Positions 31,401 to 40,683 of a stretch of 47,786 nucleotides of DNA are shown here, one piece after another. Under the pieces are notes generated by a model. It was given only the letters and a program-made list of their open reading frames with translations, had not been told where the DNA came from and ran no database searches. Where the stretch lies: NCBI GenBank assembly GCA_017577895.1, contig PKQY01000011.1, positions 1 to 47,786 on the forward strand, read 5' to 3'. Made by a program: the position numbers and the translations under genes. The stretch is from Bacillota bacterium (GTDB lineage Bacteria; Bacillota; Bacilli; ZCTH02-B2). How positions within the stretch are numbered: the first letter of the stretch is position 1; the number at the start of each line of letters is the position of its first letter.

Positions 31401-34400
31401 AGTTCCCGCTGCAATTGTTCGTACGTCTGTTGCCATGCCGCCAGCTGCCCTTCATCGCGCAGCGCTTCCGTCACGCCGCCGAAATACGCATCCACGTCTT
31501 TCACGGCCGCCTCTTTGACCTCCGACAACAACCGTTCCATCCATCTTCTGTAATGCTCGACCAGACGCTGTTGCGCTTCTCCCAACACGCGTTGGACGGG
31601 GGCATCCAATCGCTCCAACAACGCCTCCTTCATCCGGTCGGCGCCGCCCTGCTCGTAAAACGACTTGGCGTTTTTGTACAGCGCCAGCACCGGTTGCCAA
31701 TTTTCCCCCTCCAGCTCCGCCAAACCGTCGGGCAGTTCCGGCATGTCCAAGGAATACGCCGTCAACTGCCCCAGGCGGCAATGGGCATCGATGACCGAAA
31801 GCTCCTCTTGCATCATTTCCTGCGTTTTTTGCGCCTGTTGCCACACGAAGCGCTCCGACCGCAATGCCGTGGCCCGCAACTCCTGGAGCAACTCATCGGC
31901 CGTGTCTTTCAAAAGCCGCGCCAACGCCTTCCGCAACTGCTCCCGCACCGGTTGGGAACCTTCGCCGACGGCCGAAAACGCGTCCCGGAAAAACTCCGGC
32001 ACCCGCAACAAGAGCCGCTGCCGGACGTAATACAACAATTCGGCCACTTCTTTTTCCAGCGCCACAAACACCGCCTGCACGGCAAAACCGTCCAGCACCG
32101 CTTTGGCTTCTTGCCACGCCTGTTGGGCCGACGCCAGTTGCCGGGCCCGTTCTTCGCGGTCGCCGGCCGCCACCCGGAGCATTTGTTCCAACTGCTGGAG
32201 GCAACGGGTCAATTCCGCCTCGGCATTTTGCAACGCCAATTCGGTCAATTGGTGAAAAATGAACCCGGCAAAAACCGCTTCAAACTGCTCCAAACCGGAA
32301 TACCGCCATGCCGTCCGGGGATCGTCCCCGCGGCCCTCTCCGTCGGCCTCCCTGCCGCTCAGGCAAGCCTGCAACGGCTTGACCCGCTCCAGCAATTGCC
32401 GATAGCGGCGTTCCGCTGCCTCGCTCCAAACGCCTGCCGCCTTTTTCGCCCGTTGCGCCGCCAGCAAGGCCAGTTGGCTGGAAACGGGGAACAGGTGCGG
32501 ATCGGCGATGCCCAACGCGCCCAATTCCTGCCGCACGTGCCCCATCACTTGCACCAGCTCTTCCGTTGATGCGGCCAAGTCGGCGGCGTTGAGCAGGAAG
32601 AACATGTTGTCCAGCTCCAACGCCGATTTCACCCGGCCCATCTGCAACAAAAAGGCCCGGTCCGCTTTGGAAAAGGCGTGGTTAAAATACGTCACATACA
32701 ACACCGCGTCGGCTTCTTTCAAATAATGGAACGCCACGCCGGTATGCCGGGCGTGGATGGAGTCGGCCCCCGGCGTATCGACCAACGAGACCCCGCGGAC
32801 CGTCAAGGGGTTGTGGACGTACAAGGTGACCGTTTCCACGAAACAGGCTCGGCTCTCGTCCGCCACCCACCGTTGAAACTCCGCCACATCCACCTGGATG
32901 GTCTGGCCGAGAAGCGGGGCCATGTCCGCCCATCCTTTGGCCGCCGCCCGCAAAAAAGCCACATGCATGGCCGCCTCCGAGGCGGCTTCCCCTTCCAAGG
33001 CGCGGAGCCAGTCCATCAACTGTGCCTGCTGCGGGTCAAAGCCTTGCCCTTCCCATCCGTCATCGACGCAGATGCCGCAGTGCCGCAACGCTTCCGCCAC
33101 GTCCCGGAACATGGCCGCCGGCGTTTTCATCCGAATGTCCGCCGTGCCGGGCGGGTGCCCGTCTTCCGGGGCCCGAATCACATTGATGGCCGCCGTGGTC
33201 GGGTTGGGCGAAACCGGCAGCAACATGTCTCCCAACAAGGCGTTGGCAAAGGACGACTTGCCGGCGCTGAAGGCGCCGAACAAGGCCACCGTAAACCGTC
33301 TCGTCTCCAGGCGTTCCGCCCGGCGGCGCAGCCCGTCTGCCCAATCGGCAAACCGCGGCAAACCGTCCAGAAGCGCCGCACACCGGCGCAGCCGCGCCGC
33401 CATCTCCACCAGCTGCCGGTGCCCCGCCCCATCATCAGCAGCATCAGCCGCAGAGGCGACCTCGCGCAGCATGGAGTCCTGAACTCCGGCTTCTCCGGCC
33501 GGCGAGTCCGAGGGCGAAGCCGTTGACCCCGGTGAAGACACCGACGGTGACGACACGAAAGCCGACTCCGCCGACAGCGACGGGGCTCGTTCCTCGGAAC
33601 CGACCTCTGAACGACCGTCCGACGAAATATCCATCGAACGTTGTGCCGCCTGCTCCAACACCGCCCGGGTCTTCGTCCGCCACGCCGACCCGTTGAAGTC
33701 GGCGGCTAACCGTTCCTCGTACATCGATTGCTGGCGGGCCAACGCCGCTTCCAGCGCCTGCAGCGCTTGTTGCGCTTCGGCCAGCGGGGCCGTTTCCGCC
33801 AATTGCCGCTCCAGCTCTTCGATCGTCGCAGCCAACGTCTGCTCCAGCCGACGCCGGGCCTCCTCCACCATGGGCAAAGCGGCGCTGCGCCAGCGCCGTT
33901 TTAACTCGTGGCTCACGTCTTCGGCGTATTGCAACACGTACCGTTCGTCGGCCACCGCCCCCGGCTTCACTTGTTCCACCAGCACGTCCGCCGTCCAGGG
34001 CACTTGAAGGGCATATACCGCCTGTTCCCACTCATCGGACGGCACCCCGTATTCCCCGGGCAATTGCACGAGCAAGCGCTTGACGTGCCATTCCAGTTGC
34101 GCTTCCGCCTGTTGGGCCAGCGCTTCGGCAAACGCGCGCAGCGCTTCGGCTTCGGCTTTTTCCGCCCGTTTGCGAAACAGGCGTCCGGTCCGCTGCCGCT
34201 TCTCCCGCGCTTCCAAATACGCCTTGCCCAACTGCCGGATGTCATACGGAAACAACGGCGCATTGGCCAACAGTTGCTGCAACTCCCGTTCCGCCGCTTC
34301 CTGAAATGCCGTCGGCCGCTCTCGGAGCCGTGCCAATTGTTGCGCGATCTCTTCCCGTTGAGCCAGTTTTCGGCCCGCATCGTCGGTCGCCAACAGCCGC

Positions 34401-35347
34401 TGCCACCCGGCGGCTTCTTCTTCCCGTTGTTTCCGCATCCAAGCCCCGTGCCGCGCGATCAAATGCCGGGCTGCGGCGTAAAGGCTGCCGGGGCGCACCG
34501 ACGGCCAGCGCGCCGCTGCCGCCTGGAGAAACGCCAACAATGCCGGCCATTGGTTGGCGGGATGGTCCGCCACTTTCATGGACGTCAAGTACACCGCCAG
34601 CGGCTGAACGCCCCAATGGGCCAGCGCCTGCTCCACGCTGGCCCGGTAGACCGCCAGCGGCAGCTCCCACTCGTTGTGTTTGTCGATCTGGTTGACGACA
34701 ACGAGCAACGGCTTGTCCTGGGCGTGCAACTGGCGCAAAAACTGCCAGTTCACTTCCGACTGGACGTGATTGTAGTCGGTGACGTAGACGACCACATCGG
34801 CCAAGTGAAGGGCCGACTCGGTGGCCAGCTGATGGGCCGCGTCGTTGGAATCCACCCCCGGCGTGTCCATCACGATCAAACCGCTCTGCAAGACCGGCGA
34901 CGGCACAGAAATGCGCACCCGTTGCGCCGCCAGACTGTCCTTCAATAACGCCTGCCCTTCCTTCACCGCATCCGGCCCATCAAACGTCTGCTTCTGGCCG
35001 CTAGGCGTCTCGACGTGCATGGCCCAGTCCCCGCACGTCAAAAACACGGCATTGGCGCTGGTCGGAATGGGGCTGGACGGCAATACCGGCATGTCCAACA
35101 GGCGGTTGATGAGGGTCGACTTGCCGGCACTGAAATGGCCGCAAAAAGCGACCCGCAGCCCCGGCTCCCACGCCGCCGCTGCCAGTTCCCGCATTTTGGC
35201 CGCCGTATCTTCATCGCCGGCCTGCGCCATCTCCTCCGCCAGAAATTCCGCATTTTGACAGACCGTCGCCAAAGCGGCCCGTTCCTCATCGGTCAAGGCC
35301 GTCTGGGAATGGGTTGACCATATTTCCGTCATGTGATGTGTCGACAT
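31352..35347 (-). CDS. dynA: Bacterial dynamin-like protein with two GTPase domains, DynA
   Basis: The product is 1331 residues, two fused dynamin units as in Bacillus DynA (YpbR, ~1190 residues), somewhat longer. Unit 1: P-loop GHFSAGKST (near 70), DTPGVDS and NQIDKHNE. Unit 2: P-loop FGAFSAGKSS (near 694), DTPGADS and a degenerate G4 NAADLA. Long helical segments rich in Ala, Gln, Glu and Arg follow each GTPase. A Ser/Pro/Glu-rich linker (near 590-640) separates the halves and probably accounts for the extra length. DynA tethers and fuses membranes and protects them from phage and pore-forming stress. The start has AGGGGAA upstream. dinG ends 66 nt before it on the same strand; the 3' end overlaps mnmM. 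Confidence 0.93.
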   Translation of the reverse strand: MSTHHMTEIWSTHSQTALTDEERAALATVCQNAEFLAEEMAQAGDEDTAAKMRELAAAAWEPGLRVAFCGHFSAGKSTLINRLLDMPVLPSSPIPTSANAVFLTCGDWAMHVETPSGQKQTFDGPDAVKEGQALLKDSLAAQRVRISVPSPVLQSGLIVMDTPGVDSNDAAHQLATESALHLADVVVYVTDYNHVQSEVNWQFLRQLHAQDKPLLVVVNQIDKHNEWELPLAVYRASVEQALAHWGVQPLAVYLTSMKVADHPANQWPALLAFLQAAAARWPSVRPGSLYAAARHLIARHGAWMRKQREEEAAGWQRLLATDDAGRKLAQREEIAQQLARLRERPTAFQEAAERELQQLLANAPLFPYDIRQLGKAYLEAREKRQRTGRLFRKRAEKAEAEALRAFAEALAQQAEAQLEWHVKRLLVQLPGEYGVPSDEWEQAVYALQVPWTADVLVEQVKPGAVADERYVLQYAEDVSHELKRRWRSAALPMVEEARRRLEQTLAATIEELERQLAETAPLAEAQQALQALEAALARQQSMYEERLAADFNGSAWRTKTRAVLEQAAQRSMDISSDGRSEVGSEERAPSLSAESAFVSSPSVSSPGSTASPSDSPAGEAGVQDSMLREVASAADAADDGAGHRQLVEMAARLRRCAALLDGLPRFADWADGLRRRAERLETRRFTVALFGAFSAGKSSFANALLGDMLLPVSPNPTTAAINVIRAPEDGHPPGTADIRMKTPAAMFRDVAEALRHCGICVDDGWEGQGFDPQQAQLMDWLRALEGEAASEAAMHVAFLRAAAKGWADMAPLLGQTIQVDVAEFQRWVADESRACFVETVTLYVHNPLTVRGVSLVDTPGADSIHARHTGVAFHYLKEADAVLYVTYFNHAFSKADRAFLLQMGRVKSALELDNMFFLLNAADLAASTEELVQVMGHVRQELGALGIADPHLFPVSSQLALLAAQRAKKAAGVWSEAAERRYRQLLERVKPLQACLSGREADGEGRGDDPRTAWRYSGLEQFEAVFAGFIFHQLTELALQNAEAELTRCLQQLEQMLRVAAGDREERARQLASAQQAWQEAKAVLDGFAVQAVFVALEKEVAELLYYVRQRLLLRVPEFFRDAFSAVGEGSQPVREQLRKALARLLKDTADELLQELRATALRSERFVWQQAQKTQEMMQEELSVIDAHCRLGQLTAYSLDMPELPDGLAELEGENWQPVLALYKNAKSFYEQGGADRMKEALLERLDAPVQRVLGEAQQRLVEHYRRWMERLLSEVKEAAVKDVDAYFGGVTEALRDEGQLAAWQQTYEQLQRELQGNFSNTINDGGWPT

Positions 35348-35413
35348 GCCTGTTTCCCCTGCTCCTTTTCCTTCTCCTGCTCCTGTTGCGGTTCAACTGC
35401 CTTTCGGACGTCC

Positions 35414-37645
35414 TCATCCTTCGGCATCCACGCCATCGGTATCCGGTCCTTTCACATAGGCCGGAATGTCCTGCAGTTTTCCCATCCGGACCGGGGGCAG
35501 GCCGGACAAGATGCGGCGGCCGTACCGCTTTTTCACCAGCCGGCTGTCCATGAACACCACCGCCCCCCGATCGGTGGCCCGCCGGATGAGCCGTCCAAAT
35601 CCTTGCTTCGTCTTTAAAATGGCCAGCGGAACCATGTATTCGTCAAACGGATTGCCGCCGGACCGTTCAATCCAGTCCAGTCGCGCCCGCGTCAGCGGTT
35701 GGGACGGGTTGGCAAAAGGAATTTTCGTAATGACGACACATTGCAGTTCATCCCCCGGCAAGTCAATGCCTTCCCAGAAGCTTTCGGCCCCGAACAACAC
35801 GCCCTTCGGCTCGCGGCGAAATTGGTCCAGCAACCGTTCCCGTTCGCCGCCCGCTTCCTGCACCAGCAACGGCCGACCTTGAGAGGCACACCACGGTGCC
35901 AGCTTTTCGGCCACGGCGTGCATTTGCTTGTAACTCGTGAACAACACCAGCGTCCGGCCGGCGCTTTGCCGCAACACCCGCTGCAATCCGTGAACCAAAA
36001 ACCGTTCATACGCCTGCCCCGGCACATTGGGAAACGGCGCGTGTTCGCTGATGACCATCAGCACATTCTTTTGATAATCAAACGGCGAAGGCGCGATGAA
36101 GGCGTCGTACTGATCCAGTCCCAGCCGCCCGGAAATGAACGAAAAGTCGCCGTCGGTGGCCAATGTGGCCGACACCAGCGTGACCGGCACTTTCGCAAAC
36201 AACGTTTCGGGCAAGATGGCCCGGGCGTTGATCGGCTGCGCCACCAGGGCGATGTGCTGGCCGAACAGATCGGTCAGCTGTTCCCCGGCGGCCACGTGCC
36301 ACTCCGCCCAATGGGCCCAATCCCCGCCTCCTTCTTGCCGCAAAATGAAGCGCATATCTTCCTTCAATCCTTCCGCCCGTTGCAGGAGCCGCTCCAGCCC
36401 CCGCCGTTGCGGCTCTTCCTGCGCTTTCGTCTCTAACAGCCGGCGGAAAAACTGTTCCAACTCGGTCAACGTCTCTTCCAGCCGGGCCGGCATCGTCAAC
36501 GGTTTATTCAGCAGCACTGTCCACGCGGGACCATCTTCCGCCATCTCCCGGCCTTCTTCCGGCGGTTTGGCCGGCATAAACAGGTCCCGGCCCACGGCGT
36601 CCAACGCATCCAGCATCTGTTGCCGCACCTTCTGTTCCAACGGGTTTAACTGCGCCAACGTCTCCGCATCAAAAACGTCCTCCATCCACGTCTGCCATTT
36701 TTGGCGAATCATGCGGAACAACATCTCCACCTGCGAAAACGTCACTTGGCGGGCAAAAAAGCTGGAAAACACGTCCTCGATGCGATGGGCTTCGTCAAAA
36801 ATGACGTGATCGTAGGACGGAAAGATGCCGCTCCCTTCCCGCCGCCGCATGACCAAGTCGGAAAAAAACATGGCGTGGTTCGTGATGATCAAATGGGCCG
36901 AAGACAACCGGCGCCGAGCCTGTTGGATGAAACAGTGGTCGAAATACGGCGAATCGCTGCCGTGGCAGTCCTCGGCGTCGCCGGCAATGAGTTGCCACAA
37001 CTCGGACGGAACGGCCATGGGGAAGGACGGCCGGTCGCCTTCCCGGACTTCGTCTTTCAACTCCCACAGGCGGCGGGCGACGTCCAAATGGGCCACTTCT
37101 TCCTGCTGCGCCCGCAACAACAGCGCCTCCAGGCGGCGTTTGCACAAGTAATTGGCCCGCCCTTTGGCCAATTCGTACCGCAGTTCGCCCAAATTCAAGT
37201 CGGCCATGACCGCCGCCACCAGCGGCAAATCTTTTTCCACCAGTTGCGATTGCAGCGGGATGGTATTGGTGGAGATGATCACGACTTTATTCTCCTGCAG
37301 CGCCCACAAGCTGGCTGCGATCAAATACGCAAACGATTTTCCGATGCCGGTTCCCGCTTCTGCCAACAGGTGCCGTTCCCGCTTTAACGACGCCATGATG
37401 GCCTTTGCCAATTGAAGCTGCTGGTCCCGCTGTTCATAGTTGGCAATGTGACGGGCCAATAAGCCGTCCGGCGCAAAGATGGCCTCCAGTTGTTGTTCGT
37501 ACAGGTCCAAATCGGGTCCAGCGCCGCCCATGTCTTCTGTATCCCAAGGCGCTTCTTCCCGGAACATCCGTCTCACCGCTTTCTCGCCGACTCCGACCGG
37601 CGACATTAACTGTTTCATTGTAACACGATTTTGCACTCGACTCAC
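35414..37645 (-). CDS. dinG: DinG-family ATP-dependent DNA helicase
   Basis: The product is 743 residues, an XPD-like superfamily 2 helicase without the N-terminal exonuclease domain found in some Firmicutes DinG. Walker A is AEAGTGIGKSFAYL (near 105) and the DEAH box VIFDEAHRIEDVF. Motif VI is near 725 (GFGRLIRRATDRG). Three cysteines of the expected Fe-S cluster are visible (NYLCKRR, AEDCHGS, FDHCF); the third of four is Ser in CHGSDSPYF. The start is probably GTG at 37645 with GAGGGAAA about ten bases upstream; an ATG lies ten codons in. It unwinds DNA, R-loops or forked structures 5' to 3'. dynA follows on the same strand. Confidence 0.92.
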   Translation of the reverse strand: MSRVQNRVTMKQLMSPVGVGEKAVRRMFREEAPWDTEDMGGAGPDLDLYEQQLEAIFAPDGLLARHIANYEQRDQQLQLAKAIMASLKRERHLLAEAGTGIGKSFAYLIAASLWALQENKVVIISTNTIPLQSQLVEKDLPLVAAVMADLNLGELRYELAKGRANYLCKRRLEALLLRAQQEEVAHLDVARRLWELKDEVREGDRPSFPMAVPSELWQLIAGDAEDCHGSDSPYFDHCFIQQARRRLSSAHLIITNHAMFFSDLVMRRREGSGIFPSYDHVIFDEAHRIEDVFSSFFARQVTFSQVEMLFRMIRQKWQTWMEDVFDAETLAQLNPLEQKVRQQMLDALDAVGRDLFMPAKPPEEGREMAEDGPAWTVLLNKPLTMPARLEETLTELEQFFRRLLETKAQEEPQRRGLERLLQRAEGLKEDMRFILRQEGGGDWAHWAEWHVAAGEQLTDLFGQHIALVAQPINARAILPETLFAKVPVTLVSATLATDGDFSFISGRLGLDQYDAFIAPSPFDYQKNVLMVISEHAPFPNVPGQAYERFLVHGLQRVLRQSAGRTLVLFTSYKQMHAVAEKLAPWCASQGRPLLVQEAGGERERLLDQFRREPKGVLFGAESFWEGIDLPGDELQCVVITKIPFANPSQPLTRARLDWIERSGGNPFDEYMVPLAILKTKQGFGRLIRRATDRGAVVFMDSRLVKKRYGRRILSGLPPVRMGKLQDIPAYVKGPDTDGVDAEG

Positions 37646-37775
37646 GATTTGATTCTTTCCCTCATTCGGGATATAGTTAAATCAGAAAACATGTTTCGAC
37701 CCTCGAAAGAATCCGGGACGGCCTTCGCCCCACCAGGAAAAACGGGAGCTTGAGGAGTCAAGGGAGGAACGGGCG

Positions 37776-38978
37776 GTGGAAGAGAAAATATGGACGCGGG
37801 ATTTTATTTTGATTTTTACTGCGAATTTTCTTTCTTTTCTCGGATTTCAGATGTTGATTCCGACATTGCCGTTGTACGTGCGGGAATTGGGCGGCAATGA
37901 CATGATGGTCGGTTGGGTCGTCGGCAGTTTTACCTTTTCTGCCCTGTTGATTCGCCCCTATGCCGGCCATGCCATCGACGTCCGGGGACGCAAACCCATG
38001 CTGTTGGCCGGCATCGGCTTGTTGGTGTTTTCGGTCAGCTCCTTGGCCTGGGTCGGGCAACTGTTGGTTTTGCTCTTGTTGCGGATGATTCAAGGCATCG
38101 GCTGGGGCATGGCCACCACCGCATCAGGCACGGTGGCCACCGACCTGATTCCGCCCCGGCGGCGGGGAGAAGGGATGGGGTATTACGGTCTTTCCGTCAA
38201 CTTGGCCATGACCATCGGACCGGCTTTCGGCCTGGCCGTCATCGGGCGGTATCCGTTTGAATGGCTCTTCCTTCTGTCAGCGGCCCTCAGCCTATCGGCC
38301 CTGTTGTTGGTCAGCCGCATCCATTTCCAAAAGATGCACCCCGTTGCCCAGGGCCGCGTGCAGACAGCGGCTGCCGGGGTGCGGAAATGGCACTGGGATG
38401 TTGTCGAAAAAAGCGCTCTGCTGCCCTCGGGGCTGACGTTGTTCATCACCGTTTCGTTCAGCAGCATCTCCGCATTCCTGCCCTTGTATGCCGCACAAAA
38501 AAACGTGGCCGGCATTCAATGGTACTTTATTTTGTACGCCATCGCCCTTATGATCATCCGGCCCTTAGCCGGAAAACTGTACGACCGCAAAGGCCATCGC
38601 GCCGTTTTCATCCCCGGCACCGTTCTCATCATCGCCGCCATGTTCCTGTTGTCCGACTTGAACGGGACCGGGATGTTGCTGTCGGCCGCCGTCCTGTACG
38701 GCATCGGTTTTGGCGCCATCCAGCCGGCCATGCAGGCCTGGGCGGTGCAAAGCGCACCGCCGGAACGCCGGGGAATGGCCAACGCCACCTTTTTCGCCAG
38801 CTTCGACCTCGGCATCGGCCTCGGCGCCATTTTCTTCGGGTTCATCGCTCCCGTCTTAGGTTACAGCAACATTTACTTGGTCGCTGCTGCTTCCGTGGCC
38901 ATCGCCATCGCCGGTTACTTGGCCTTTACCGTCTTGGCCAAAAAAGAAAAGCCGGCGTCCAACGCCCTCGATTCATGA
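37776..38978 (+). CDS. MFS transporter, probable drug/metabolite exporter
   Basis: The product is 400 residues with about 12 membrane segments. The N-terminal segment FILIFTANFLSFLGFQMLIP and the loop GHAIDVRGRKPML (family motif A, between segments 2 and 3) are typical of the major facilitator superfamily; YDRKGHRAV is the matching loop in the second half. LRMIQGIGWGMATTASGTVATDLIPPRRRGEGMGYYG in pieces resembles motif C/B regions of 12-segment exporters. The start is GTG at 37776, with GGGAGG eight bases upstream. The substrate is unknown. Its stop overlaps the convergent thioredoxin-like gene's stop within TCATGA. Confidence 0.9.
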   Translation: MEEKIWTRDFILIFTANFLSFLGFQMLIPTLPLYVRELGGNDMMVGWVVGSFTFSALLIRPYAGHAIDVRGRKPMLLAGIGLLVFSVSSLAWVGQLLVLLLLRMIQGIGWGMATTASGTVATDLIPPRRRGEGMGYYGLSVNLAMTIGPAFGLAVIGRYPFEWLFLLSAALSLSALLLVSRIHFQKMHPVAQGRVQTAAAGVRKWHWDVVEKSALLPSGLTLFITVSFSSISAFLPLYAAQKNVAGIQWYFILYAIALMIIRPLAGKLYDRKGHRAVFIPGTVLIIAAMFLLSDLNGTGMLLSAAVLYGIGFGAIQPAMQAWAVQSAPPERRGMANATFFASFDLGIGLGAIFFGFIAPVLGYSNIYLVAAASVAIAIAGYLAFTVLAKKEKPASNALDS

Positions 38979-39671
38979 CGGCTCCAACAGCTTCTGCACG
39001 TACGCCTCCAAGCGGCCGCGGGTGGTGATGCCAAACAACGTCCGCTGAATCACACCGTCTTTGTTGATGAAATACGTGGTTGGAATGGAGATCACTTGCC
39101 AATGGCGGGCGGCGGTGCCTTTTTCGTCCAACAGCACAGGAAACCGATAACCGTGCCGTTCGCTGAACGCCCGGGCATCGGACAACGTATCTTGATGCGT
39201 CAAGTTGACCGCGAAAAATTCGACCTGGCCTTGATACTTGTCGTACAAGTAGACCAGATCGGGGGCTTCCATTTCACAAGGCGGGCACCAGGAGGCCCAA
39301 AAATTGACCACCACCGGCTTGATGCCGCGCCAATCGGCCAATCGGTACGTCCGCCCGTCCAACCCGGGCAGCGTCAAATTCGGCGCCGGCCGCCCCGCCA
39401 ACCCGTCCTCATCCCCGGCCTTCTCTTGAGAAATCCCGTCGACCGATTCCAGTTCCAGTTTCATTCCTGCACTGTCCGAAAAACGTTTGGCGTCAACCTG
39501 TCCCTCTCCTTCGGCCGTCCGTTCCTGCTCTTTCGCCGCTGCCAGGTTTTCGCCGGTCTCGTTCGACGACGCGGCGGCGGGTGGCCCGTCGCCAGTACTC
39601 CCGCCAAAACACCCCACGAGCAGACACACCCACACGAGCCCCGATAACCCGAGCCACCGCTTCAAGGCCAC
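38973..39671 (-). CDS. Membrane-anchored TlpA/ResA-like thiol-disulfide oxidoreductase
   Basis: The product is 232 residues. The N-terminus has a lipoprotein-type signal (hydrophobic run, lipobox LVGC near 21), followed by a ~65-residue acidic, low-complexity linker. The thioredoxin-fold domain contains VVNFWASWCPPCEMEAP (CPPC active site near 128) and the cis-Pro loop SIPTTYF. Such proteins reduce disulfides outside the membrane, for example apocytochrome c cysteines, using electrons from CcdA. ccdA is 55 nt upstream on the same strand, which supports this. Compared with ResA the linker is long. Its exact client is unknown. Confidence 0.9.
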   Translation of the reverse strand: MALKRWLGLSGLVWVCLLVGCFGGSTGDGPPAAASSNETGENLAAAKEQERTAEGEGQVDAKRFSDSAGMKLELESVDGISQEKAGDEDGLAGRPAPNLTLPGLDGRTYRLADWRGIKPVVVNFWASWCPPCEMEAPDLVYLYDKYQGQVEFFAVNLTHQDTLSDARAFSERHGYRFPVLLDEKGTAARHWQVISIPTTYFINKDGVIQRTLFGITTRGRLEAYVQKLLEPS

Positions 39672-39726
39672 TCCTCCTCACAACCCAAGTTGCCGGCCGC
39701 AAGCCAAAACCGCCGCTCGAGTCGCC

Positions 39727-40446
39727 TTAAAATCCCGAAAAACCGCCGTACAAGCGTATCAACCAGACAGTAATGCGGGACAGCTGATCCGTCATCAGCA
39801 AAAAGCCCACCAAGATCATCATGGCGCCGCCGATGCGCATCAACAGTTGCGTCCGCTTCAGCAACACCTTCCACTTGCCCATGAAGAACGCCATGAGGAA
39901 AAAGGGAATGGCAAACCCGATCACGTAAACGGTGATCATCCAGATGCCTTTGGACGGATTCGTTGCCCCCAACATGAGCACGGCCGTCAAGATGGGTCCG
40001 ATACACGGGGTCCAGCCGGCAGCAAAAGCCACTCCGATGAGGAACGACCCCACATACCCCAACGGCCGGTTACGGAAATGATAACGCCGCTCTTGCATCA
40101 GCCACGCCGGATTGAATATCCCCAGCATCAGCAGTCCCATCAACATGATGACAATGCCGCCGACGACTTGCAACACCGTCTGGTAGCGCAAAAACAACTG
40201 GCCGATGAAGCTGGCCGAAAGGCCCAACGCAAAAAAGATGATGGAAAAGCCGAAAATGAAACACACCGTGTGCAGCATCGCCTGCCGCTGCCGCCAAATG
40301 CCCCCGCCGTCCCGTCGAATTTGTTCCACCGAAACGCCGGTAATATAGGACAAGTACGACGGGTACAACGGCAACATGCAAGGCGAAACAAATGACAGCA
40401 CGCCGGCCAAAAACGCGAGCCAAATCGTCACTTCCCCTGCCATCAT
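39727..40446 (-). CDS. ccdA: Cytochrome c biogenesis protein CcdA
   Basis: The product is about 239 residues with six or seven membrane segments. FLAGVLSFVSPCMLPLYPSY near the N-terminus and GVAFAAGWTPCIGPILTAVL in the middle hold the paired membrane cysteines that carry reducing power across the membrane. The start is ATG 40446 (or 40443) with GGAGG five to eight bases upstream; the frame continuing to 40497 runs into the upstream terminator. It forms a two-gene operon with the TlpA/ResA-like gene. In bacilli CcdA serves cytochrome c maturation and spore formation. Confidence 0.94.
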   Translation of the reverse strand: MMAGEVTIWLAFLAGVLSFVSPCMLPLYPSYLSYITGVSVEQIRRDGGGIWRQRQAMLHTVCFIFGFSIIFFALGLSASFIGQLFLRYQTVLQVVGGIVIMLMGLLMLGIFNPAWLMQERRYHFRNRPLGYVGSFLIGVAFAAGWTPCIGPILTAVLMLGATNPSKGIWMITVYVIGFAIPFFLMAFFMGKWKVLLKRTQLLMRIGGAMMILVGFLLMTDQLSRITVWLIRLYGGFSGF

Positions 40447-40494
40447 TTCCGCCTCCCTGTCAAAAGCATTGTACCATTTTCGGCGCCGACAAAA

Positions 40495-40537
40495 CATAAA
40501 AAAACCCCGACACAGCGCCGAACGCCATGCCAGGGTT
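40495..40537 (-). terminator. Terminator after the YjcZ-like gene
   Basis: On the minus strand a 15-pair stem (starting AACCCTGG, with G-U pairs) and a 5-nt loop is followed by TTTTTTT. It separates the micropeptide gene from ccdA. Confidence 0.85.
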
Positions 40538-40572
40538 TTCGGATCACACGCTTTTCACACGGCTCTTGCAGT

Positions 40573-40683
40573 TTACCACGGAAGCGCAATGATCGCCAGC
40601 AGGACGAAGATGACGAGAATAATCCCGATGTAGTGGCTGAGGAATCCTCCGCCGTAACCACCACATTGACCGCTGGAGCTCAT
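40573..40683 (-). CDS. YjcZ-family sporulation micropeptide (36 aa)
   Basis: A 36-residue product begins MSSSGQCGGYGGGF and ends with a hydrophobic segment (IGIILVIFVLLAIIALPW). Gly/Tyr-rich N-terminus plus a single membrane helix is the YjcZ-like pattern found in many spore-formers. The ATG has AAAGGAGG seven bases upstream, and a strong terminator follows. Very short but well framed. The function of these proteins is not settled; they are associated with sporulation. Confidence 0.82.
   Translation of the reverse strand: MSSSGQCGGYGGGFLSHYIGIILVIFVLLAIIALPW

Noticed and set aside
30761..32569. Rightward frame of 602 codons across mnmM and antisense to dynA
   Set aside because: It runs out of frame through mnmM and then antisense to dynA; the translation is Gln/Arg/Pro-rich without motifs.
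35286..35417. A 43-codon Arg-rich frame overlapping the dinG stop as ATGA and the dynA start
   Set aside because: Its composition (repeated Arg codons from AGG/AGA-rich DNA around the dynA ribosome site) looks like a by-product, and most of it lies within dynA in another frame.
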